DNA from: Acidithiobacillus sp.
GTDB taxonomy: Bacteria > Pseudomonadota > Gammaproteobacteria > Acidithiobacillales > Acidithiobacillaceae
Assembly (NCBI GenBank): GCA_027445725.1
Contig: DAIAVG010000036.1
Span: 1-9,818 of the forward strand
Direction: 5' to 3'
DNA: 9,818 bases
The translations under genes were made by a program, and so were the position numbers. Every line of letters begins with the position of its first letter. The stretch's first letter is position 1. Below are positions 1 through 4,337 of this stretch, in pieces. Below the pieces are notes generated by a model. That model was not told the origin of the DNA. It searched no databases and saw only the letters and a list, made by a program, of their open reading frames with translations.

Positions 1-307
1 CGCGGGCCTGAATCCGCAGTCGCTCTTTCAGCAGTTCCAGCGCCCTCTGCGCCTTGCGCTCCTGGCTGAAACCGAGCACCCCGTTAAAAATGAGGAGCAA
101 AGTGATAATGATCGCTTCTGGCCACCTACCCAATATGGCTTCCAGAATCAGGGTGCCTTCCAGCATCCAGGGTACCGGTGCCCAGAACTTGTGGAGAAAG
201 AGTAGCCAGTTTTTGGGTTTTTCTTCGGTGACCGCATTGGGGCCATATTGGGCAAGCCGTTGCCGCGCTTCATCACTACCCAGTCCGCTACAGGTGTTTT
301 CCGGCAT
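1..307 (-). CDS. P-type proton-efflux ATPase, P3A type (N-terminus only)
   Basis: This is the first 102 codons of a cation-pumping ATPase; the rest lies beyond the left edge. An in-frame TAA at 314-316 sits three codons before the ATG at 305-307, so this is the only ATG start available. Residues about 8-27 (GLGSDEARQRLAQYGPNAVT) fit the Cation_ATPase_N domain signature. Next come FLHKFWAPVPWMLEG (37-51), typical of the first membrane helix of plasma-membrane proton ATPases, and a second hydrophobic helix (about 64-80) ending FSQERKAQRAL, matching the conserved stretch before the actuator domain. The phosphorylation site DKTGT and the ion-site residues are not in the window, so proton specificity is inferred from the helix 1-2 sequence. 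Such pumps export protons at ATP cost, which suits an acidophile. Heavy-metal (P1B) pumps are unlikely because no metal-binding N-domain is present. The gene is divergent from the panD unit. Confidence 0.85.
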   Translation of the reverse strand, partial: MPENTCSGLGSDEARQRLAQYGPNAVTEEKPKNWLLFLHKFWAPVPWMLEGTLILEAILGRWPEAIIITLLLIFNGVLGFSQERKAQRALELLKERLRIQAR

Positions 308-432
308 ATTCCGTTATCCTGTTATCTTTTACGTTTTTCCAAGTTATAGAACCCCGAGGCCTGCGAAGGTTCCCCCACAGGCCATGCTGGTAGTAAACTG
401 CGTAGATTGCGTTGCATTGGGAGCATGGCGTC
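308..432. promoter_or_regulatory. Divergent intergenic region between ATPase gene and panD unit
   Basis: These 125 nt must carry the promoters of both divergent units. On + there is a weak sigma70-like pair: TTATCT (322-327) and TATAGA (345-350), 17 nt apart, with 3/6 and 4/6 consensus matches. A hairpin, GGCCTG (358-363) pairing with CAGGCC (378-383) around a 14-nt loop, lies in the presumed leader of the + unit. No T-run follows it. GGGAG at 419-423 is a good ribosome binding site for the ATG at 433. I recognise no known riboswitch. Confidence 0.35.
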
Positions 433-552
433 ATGTTAAACCTCTGGGGAAAAATGGTGATTGGGGCGGGGACGCCTGTTCTCCTGGCGTTTGTCGCCTG
501 GGGGGTAAACCGGCTGGCGAATCGCCATCATTGGGATGAGGATCCACGATGA
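433..552 (+). CDS. 39-residue single-helix membrane miniprotein, overlaps panD
   Basis: I do not recognise a family for this ORF. It encodes 39 residues beginning [13 protein letters not shown]. One hydrophobic segment (about residues 8-29, centred on [11 protein letters not shown]) is followed by a charged, His/Trp/Asp-rich tail ([10 protein letters not shown]), as in a single-pass membrane miniprotein. It has a good ribosome binding site, GGGAG at 419-423, 9 nt from the ATG. Its TGA (550-552) overlaps the panD ATG (549-551) as ATGA, the usual arrangement for translational coupling, and the panD Shine-Dalgarno (GAGGA, 538-542) lies inside its last codons. It could help set PanD translation, act as a membrane peptide itself, or both. 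The upstream ATG at 425 is closed after four codons. That it is translated is an inference from the start site, hydrophobic pattern and overlap. Confidence 0.6.
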   Translation: MLNLWGKMVIGAGTPVLLAFVAWGVNRLANRHHWDEDPR

Positions 553-932
553 TTTTGTTGACCTTGTTGAAGGGCAAACTGCATCGGCTGCGGGTTACCG
601 CCGTCGAACTGGAATACGAGGGCTCCTGCGCGATTGACGGCGATCTGCTGGCTGCAGCGGGCATCCATCCTTACGAGCAAGTACACATTTACGATGTGAA
701 TAATGGGGATCGTTTCAGTACCTATGCGATCAGCGCACCGGCCGGGTCGGGGATCATTTCAGTCAATGGCGCCGCAGCGCGCCGGGTGGCCTTGGGGGAC
801 ATCCTCATCATTGCGGCCTACGCGCAGGTGGCGGAAGAGAAGGTTGCCGGTTTTCGGCCGCAACTGGTGTATGTGGATGAGCGCAATCGCATAACCCGAC
901 GCAGCCAGCAGATTGATCCTGTCCCCGCCTGA
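549..932 (+). CDS. panD: Aspartate 1-decarboxylase (pyruvoyl enzyme)
   Basis: PanD converts L-aspartate to beta-alanine, the precursor that joins pantoate to make pantothenate and then coenzyme A. It acts in the cytosol as a tetramer. The 127-residue product matches the E. coli enzyme (126 residues) over its full length. YEGSCAID (23-30) holds the Gly25-Ser26 self-cleavage site that yields the pyruvoyl group. RFSTYAI and [10 protein letters not shown] are also conserved family blocks. The start is the ATG overlapping the miniprotein stop, with GAGGA (538-542) 6 nt upstream. It sits between a membrane miniprotein and an MFS transporter; panB and panC are not in the window. Gammaproteobacterial PanD maturation often needs the acetyltransferase-like factor PanM/PanZ, which is not seen here. 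Identification is secure. Confidence 0.97.
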   Translation: MILLTLLKGKLHRLRVTAVELEYEGSCAIDGDLLAAAGIHPYEQVHIYDVNNGDRFSTYAISAPAGSGIISVNGAAARRVALGDILIIAAYAQVAEEKVAGFRPQLVYVDERNRITRRSQQIDPVPA

Positions 933-935
933 GCA

Positions 936-2153
936 GTGAACCCCTTGTTGAAGGGGGTGCCCCGTAATGCTCGGCTGCTGATAGGAGCGCGCGCCGCCCG
1001 TAGCGTGGGGCAGGGAGCGCTGGTCGTTGATTTCGCGCTCTATCTGCATGCCCTGCACTGGTCAGCGCTGAATATTGGCGTTTTGTACTCGGTTAGCCTG
1101 CTGGTCGGCGCTTTAGCGACCCTGCTGGTGGGTCCCTTAAGCGATCACTTTGGTGCCAAAGGCTTTCTGTTGGGCTACGAGGGGGTTCAACTCGTCGCTG
1201 CATCCATCGCGCTGAGTACGGCGCAGCCCGACTGGCTCGCCCTGGCTGCCATTCTGGGGGCCTTCGGTCGCGGCGCCAACGGCGGAGCTGGTCCCTTCGC
1301 CCCGGCGGAGCAATCCTGGATGTCGCGGAGTGTGGCCAGCGAGCAATGGGGAAAGATTTTTCACGTTAATACCAGCATCGGACTCTTTGGAATGGCAGGG
1401 GGTGCCACGCTGGCCACCTTACCCGGTATTTTAGCGGGCGTGTTGCCGGGTGCTGAGGCTTACAGACCGCTCTTCCTGATTGCCTTGCTGGGTTCGCTTA
1501 TCTGTCTGCTGTTTTTGCATGCTGCAGAAGAGTCGCCGGTCGATGCGGCATCAGCGGAGCAAAGTGAGCAGGTACAGACTGCTCCTCCGGCGGTGCGCAA
1601 GCCCATCTGGCGGGTGCTGCTGACCTTCGGCACTATTAATGCCCTGAATAGTCTGGGAATTGGTATGGTGGGGCCGTTAATGGCGTACTGGTTTCACCTG
1701 CGCTTTGGGGTGGGACCAGCGGCGATTGGTGGCGCGATGGCACTCGCCTTCGTCAGCGCCGCTTTCATGTCGCTGATCGGTCTGCGCCTCACCCGGCGCT
1801 TTGGCTTGGTGGGAACGGTTTTGCGTATGCGCCTGCTCGGACTGGTTTTGTTGCTGGTTCTGCCGTTCTCGCCGTTTTTCTGGCTGGCGATGCTGGTTTT
1901 TATCGCCCGTGGGGCATTGAATCAGGGGAGCATAGGCTCACGGCAGGCGCTATTTCTCGGCCTGGTGGACGAGGACCGGCGTGGCTTGGCCGCGACGGTG
2001 AACAGTCTGTCTGTGCAGGTTCCACGTGCTATTGGACCGACGATTGCTGCCCTGTTTTTTCAATCAGAGATGCTGATAACGCCCTTTCTCATTGCGGGGG
2101 TGCTGCAAGGCGCGTATTTGTATTTTTTTCAGCGCTTTTTTAGAAACGAATGA
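936..2153 (+). CDS. Major facilitator superfamily transporter, substrate unknown
   Basis: A 405-residue polytopic membrane protein with about 12 hydrophobic helices in two halves. The loop between helices 2 and 3 carries a motif-A-like signature, GPLSDHFGAKG (66-76), typical of MFS carriers. A hydrophilic loop of about 25 residues (roughly 198-223, rich in Ala, Glu and Gln) separates the halves, and the second half has a related basic loop (LTRRFG). There is little to name a substrate. The GTG start is 3 nt after the panD stop with no clear Shine-Dalgarno, so it probably depends on coupling to panD. In-frame TTG (945) and GTG (957) are alternative starts, making the N-terminus uncertain by a few residues. 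Transport of beta-alanine, pantothenate or another CoA-related compound is a guess from the neighbour only; a drug or sugar exporter is equally possible. Confidence 0.85.
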   Translation: MNPLLKGVPRNARLLIGARAARSVGQGALVVDFALYLHALHWSALNIGVLYSVSLLVGALATLLVGPLSDHFGAKGFLLGYEGVQLVAASIALSTAQPDWLALAAILGAFGRGANGGAGPFAPAEQSWMSRSVASEQWGKIFHVNTSIGLFGMAGGATLATLPGILAGVLPGAEAYRPLFLIALLGSLICLLFLHAAEESPVDAASAEQSEQVQTAPPAVRKPIWRVLLTFGTINALNSLGIGMVGPLMAYWFHLRFGVGPAAIGGAMALAFVSAAFMSLIGLRLTRRFGLVGTVLRMRLLGLVLLLVLPFSPFFWLAMLVFIARGALNQGSIGSRQALFLGLVDEDRRGLAATVNSLSVQVPRAIGPTIAALFFQSEMLITPFLIAGVLQGAYLYFFQRFFRNE

Positions 2154-2197
2154 CGCAACACGGATGACAAGATTAGGAAATAACCGAGGCGACGATA

Positions 2198-2274
2198 GCG
2201 CCCCTTGCGCGCGGCGCGAGACCTGCAACATCCGCAGTCTACGGCCTCGCCCAGACTGTGGGGGCGCAATTTTT
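2198..2274 (+). terminator. Branched intrinsic terminator-like element after the MFS gene
   Basis: A 70-nt element is closed by a perfect 7-bp stem, GCGCCCC (2198-2204) with GGGGCGC (2261-2267), followed by AA and TTTTT (2270-2274). Inside are two smaller hairpins: CTTGCGC (2204-2210) with GCGCGAG (2214-2220), with one T-G wobble, and CAGTCT (2235-2240) with AGACTG (2253-2258). C2204 is shared by two helices, so they compete for that base. The closing stem plus T-run suggests termination of the panD/MFS transcript. A long branched interior is unusual for a simple terminator, so a structured RNA is an alternative. Pairing was read by eye, not computed. Confidence 0.5.
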
Positions 2275-2284
2275 ATGGTTCGCA

Positions 2285-2314
2285 TTGCCAGACGGGGTAG
2301 GCGGCGACTATGCT
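2285..2314 (+). promoter_or_regulatory. Sigma70-like promoter for engB
   Basis: TTGCCA (2285-2290, 5/6 match to the -35 consensus) and TATGCT (2309-2314, 4/6 match to the -10) are 18 nt apart. Transcription would start about 7 nt after the -10, at or next to the engB ATG at 2321. It lies just downstream of the terminator-like element at 2198-2274, which fits engB beginning a separate unit. Confidence 0.45.
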
Positions 2315-2320
2315 CTAAGC

Positions 2321-3007
2321 ATGGACCATACCAACCCCAATTCCTTTCGTTTCGCGCCGCTACGGCGAGCTGCCTACCGCCTGAGTGTGACCCGAGCGGA
2401 ACAATTACCCGCCGATGATGGCGTCGAAGTGGCCATTGCTGGCCGCTCCAACGTCGGCAAGTCATCCACCCTCAATATGCTGACCGAGCGCCGGGCCCTG
2501 GCGCGGGTCAGTCGCACCCCGGGCCGTACCCAGGCCATCAATATTTTCGACCTCGATCCGGGTCAGCGCCTCGTGGACCTGCCTGGCTATGGGTATGCCA
2601 AGGTGCCCGAGGCACTGCGACGCTCCTGGGGGCCGTTGCTGGAACAATATCTGCGGCGGCGCGGCAGTTTGCGCGGATTAATCCTGGTGATGGATATCCG
2701 CCACCCCTACGGCCCCCATGACGCCGATCTCATTGCCTTCGCGGCGGGCTGCGGGAGGCCAGTGCATGTCTTGTTGAACAAGGCAGACAAACTCAGTCGC
2801 GGCGCGGCGATTCAAGAAATGGCCCGCCTGCGGCGGATTCCGGAATTACAGGGGGTCGCCATGCAGCTCTTCTCCGCCCAATCAGGGCTGGGTATAGACG
2901 AGTTGCATGAACGTATAGCGCGTTGGCTCACGCCAGAAGCAGAAAAAGAAACCCCGGCCTTGGCCGGGGCTAATAGCGAGTCCTCAAAGGGAGGGGAGAA
3001 CTCATGA
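2321..3007 (+). CDS. engB: Ribosome-biogenesis GTPase EngB (YihA/YsxC)
   Basis: EngB is a small GTPase needed for late assembly of the 50S ribosomal subunit; in E. coli YihA is linked to normal division. From the ATG at 2321 the product is 228 residues with all GTPase motifs: P-loop GRSNVGKS (41-48), switch I TPGRTQ (66-71), DLPGYG (86-91), NKAD (153-156) and SAQ (185-187). The family is usually about 195-215 residues; the extra length is mostly a hydrophilic tail after about 205. I prefer ATG 2321 because MDHTNPNSFRF aligns with family N-termini. An in-frame GTG at 2258 would add 21 unlike residues and lie inside the terminator-like fold. No Shine-Dalgarno precedes 2321, and a promoter is placed to start transcription there, so the mRNA may be leaderless. 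The stop overlaps the start of a 21-codon ORF. Confidence 0.95.
   Translation: MDHTNPNSFRFAPLRRAAYRLSVTRAEQLPADDGVEVAIAGRSNVGKSSTLNMLTERRALARVSRTPGRTQAINIFDLDPGQRLVDLPGYGYAKVPEALRRSWGPLLEQYLRRRGSLRGLILVMDIRHPYGPHDADLIAFAAGCGRPVHVLLNKADKLSRGAAIQEMARLRRIPELQGVAMQLFSAQSGLGIDELHERIARWLTPEAEKETPALAGANSESSKGGENS
2940..2969 (-). terminator. Minus-strand intrinsic terminator inside the engB 3' end
   Basis: CCCCGGCC (2952-2959) and GGCCGGGG (2962-2969) form a perfect GC-rich inverted repeat around TT. On the minus strand it is followed by TTTCTTTTTCT (2951 down to 2941), the U-tract of an intrinsic terminator. On the plus strand the hairpin is followed by CTAATAGCG, so it should not terminate engB/kch transcription. 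It lies within EngB tail codons 209-215 (KETPALA). The nearest minus-strand gene upstream is polA, about 1.4 kb away. Confidence 0.45.
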
Positions 3008-3069
3008 TCCGGCCAGGGAGGGCAGACCGGACCCGGATAACCAATAGGTCATCCACGGTTTTGGAGTGA
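3004..3069 (+). CDS. 21-residue ORF bridging engB and kch
   Basis: The engB stop (TGA 3005-3007) overlaps an ATG (3004-3006) as ATGA. That ATG opens 21 codons starting MIRPGRADRTRITN and ending at TGA 3067-3069, 3 nt before the kch GTG. The upstream purine stretch AAGGGAGGGGAG (2987-2998) is an unusually strong Shine-Dalgarno, 5 nt from the ATG, and has no other start to serve. The peptide is basic, with no hydrophobic segment and no family I recognise. It may be a leader or coupling peptide passing ribosomes from engB to kch, whose own GGAG (3063-3066) lies in the last codons of this ORF. Chance occurrence is possible at this length. Confidence 0.35.
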   Translation: MIRPGRADRTRITNRSSTVLE

Positions 3070-3072
3070 GGC

Positions 3073-4335
3073 GTGCGCAAAAAGTTCAGTGAACGTCACC
3101 CTTGGCATGTGTTGCGGCCAGATTGGCGTGCCCGCTGGCGCGCGCGCGGGCAGCGCTGGGCAAACATCCTCCACCTGGAACACTGGTACCCGCATTTCCC
3201 CATCGCGGCGGCGGTAGGTTTTCTCGGGCTCTTCAATATCCTCCCGGCGCTGGAGCATCTGCTGGGCCTGAGCTATGTCGGCAGTCTGGCAGATGTCTCC
3301 CACAGCTTTGTGCTCGATGCCTTTCGCGGCATTCCACAGGGCGCTGCGGGCGTCATCTTACTGATTATGTCCCTGGGTCTGCTCTTCCGCTCCCGTTTTG
3401 CCTGGGCCATCGTCCTGATCATGGCGACGGCCATCCTTGTTTTTGGAATTTATCGGCACCCGCACCAGATCTCCGTGCTGCTTTATTACAATGCCGCGCT
3501 GGTCTTTTTCCTGTGGATATTTCGTGGCCGTTTTAATCGCAGCAGCCTGGCAACTGGCACGCTGTTTGCCTTGGTCGGTGCCATTATGGTCATGAGTTAT
3601 GGCATCTTTGGCGCATATATTTTGGGGGATGGATTCAAACCGCAGATTCATAGCCTTTCTTCGGCACTCTATTTTTCGGTAGTCACCATGGCCACCGTAG
3701 GCTATGGAGATATCCTGCCGGTCAGCAACGAATCGCGACTTTTTGTGGTATCTTTAATCGTATTGGGAATAACGGTATTTGCTACTTCGCTTTCCGCTAT
3801 TATCGTCCCGGCCGTGAATAATCGCCTGCAATCAGCCCTGCAAGGAGAAAAACGCCGCATGATTCGTAAAGGCCATTATATTATTGCGGGCGACACCCCG
3901 TTGGCGCGCAACAGCTATCGCGAACTCAAGGGCCGCAATCTGCCCGTCGTAGTGATCATGGGACACCAGCCTGATGACTCCATCTATCAGCCAGAGGATT
4001 TGGTCATCGGCGACTCCAGCGATACGGATGTGCTGCGCAGTGCCGGTGCCGAGCAGGCTGCGGCCGTACTGGCTTTACGTGCCGACGACTCGGAAAACGC
4101 CTTTGTGGTGTTGGCTGTCAAAGAAATGGAGGGGTCGGCCAAAACCGTGGCTGCCGTCAACGACAGCAAAAATCTGGGACGCGTCCGCCGGGTGCAGCCG
4201 GATATGATTATCGCCCCCCAGGTGTTGGGCGGGGAACTGCTGGCCATGGCCCTCAACGGCGAACAACTGGACAGCAATGCGGTGATGAAGATGTTCCGCT
4301 TCAGCAGCGGGACGGAGACCGCCAGGAAAGACTGA
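3073..4335 (+). CDS. kch: Voltage-gated-like potassium channel with RCK domain
   Basis: The 420-residue product aligns along its length with E. coli Kch (417 residues). Several hydrophobic helices (about 42-64, 88-126, 134-152, 160-184) precede the pore helix and selectivity filter TVGYGD (208-213), then the last helix (about 222-248, VVSLIVLGITVFATSLSAII). Residues about 266-400 form the cytosolic RCK (TrkA-N-like) domain, including GDSSDTDVLRSAG and VNDSKNLGRV. The Rossmann glycine motif is degenerate (IIAGDTPLAR), as in E. coli Kch, so nucleotide binding is doubtful. Residues 1-40 are basic and longer than in E. coli. The GTG start is forced by an in-frame TGA at 3067; GGAG at 3063-3066 is 6 nt away. 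It probably passes potassium across the inner membrane, helping set membrane potential, which in acidophiles is often inside-positive. An internal start may yield the RCK domain alone. Confidence 0.93.
   Translation: MRKKFSERHPWHVLRPDWRARWRARGQRWANILHLEHWYPHFPIAAAVGFLGLFNILPALEHLLGLSYVGSLADVSHSFVLDAFRGIPQGAAGVILLIMSLGLLFRSRFAWAIVLIMATAILVFGIYRHPHQISVLLYYNAALVFFLWIFRGRFNRSSLATGTLFALVGAIMVMSYGIFGAYILGDGFKPQIHSLSSALYFSVVTMATVGYGDILPVSNESRLFVVSLIVLGITVFATSLSAIIVPAVNNRLQSALQGEKRRMIRKGHYIIAGDTPLARNSYRELKGRNLPVVVIMGHQPDDSIYQPEDLVIGDSSDTDVLRSAGAEQAAAVLALRADDSENAFVVLAVKEMEGSAKTVAAVNDSKNLGRVRRVQPDMIIAPQVLGGELLAMALNGEQLDSNAVMKMFRFSSGTETARKD
3842..3861 (+). promoter_or_regulatory. Internal Shine-Dalgarno and ATG in kch (free RCK domain)
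   Basis: AAGGAG (3842-3847) stands 11 nt before an in-frame ATG (3859-3861), codon 263 of kch, between the last membrane helix and the RCK domain. Initiation here would give a soluble 158-residue RCK protein. The Met aligns with the E. coli Kch Met (about 240) at TMHRKDHF, where, from memory, internal initiation has been described. The spacing is a little longer than optimal. Confidence 0.5.
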
Positions 4336-4337
4336 GT

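Noticed and set aside
54..539. 161-codon plus-strand frame across the left edge
   Set aside because: It is antisense to the P-type ATPase N-terminus and out of frame with the better-supported miniprotein at 433-552.
2198..2267. Possible tRNA, from the 70-nt length and 7-bp closing stem
   Set aside because: There is no 5-bp/7-nt T-arm, no TTC loop, no proper anticodon arm and no CCA or tRNA-like 3' end.
2258..2320. GTG 2258 as the engB start
   Set aside because: It would add 21 residues unlike the family and lies inside the terminator-like fold; ATG 2321 matches the family N-terminus.
2164..2418. Cys/Arg-rich plus-strand frame starting in the MFS-engB gap (MTRLGNNRGDD...)
   Set aside because: It runs through the stem-loop element and well into engB in another frame, with no ribosome binding site and no domain-like pattern.
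3007..3038. Inverted repeat ATCCGG/CCGGAT in the engB-kch gap
   Set aside because: The arms are only 6 bp around a 20-nt loop with no T-run, so there is little support for a terminator or operator.
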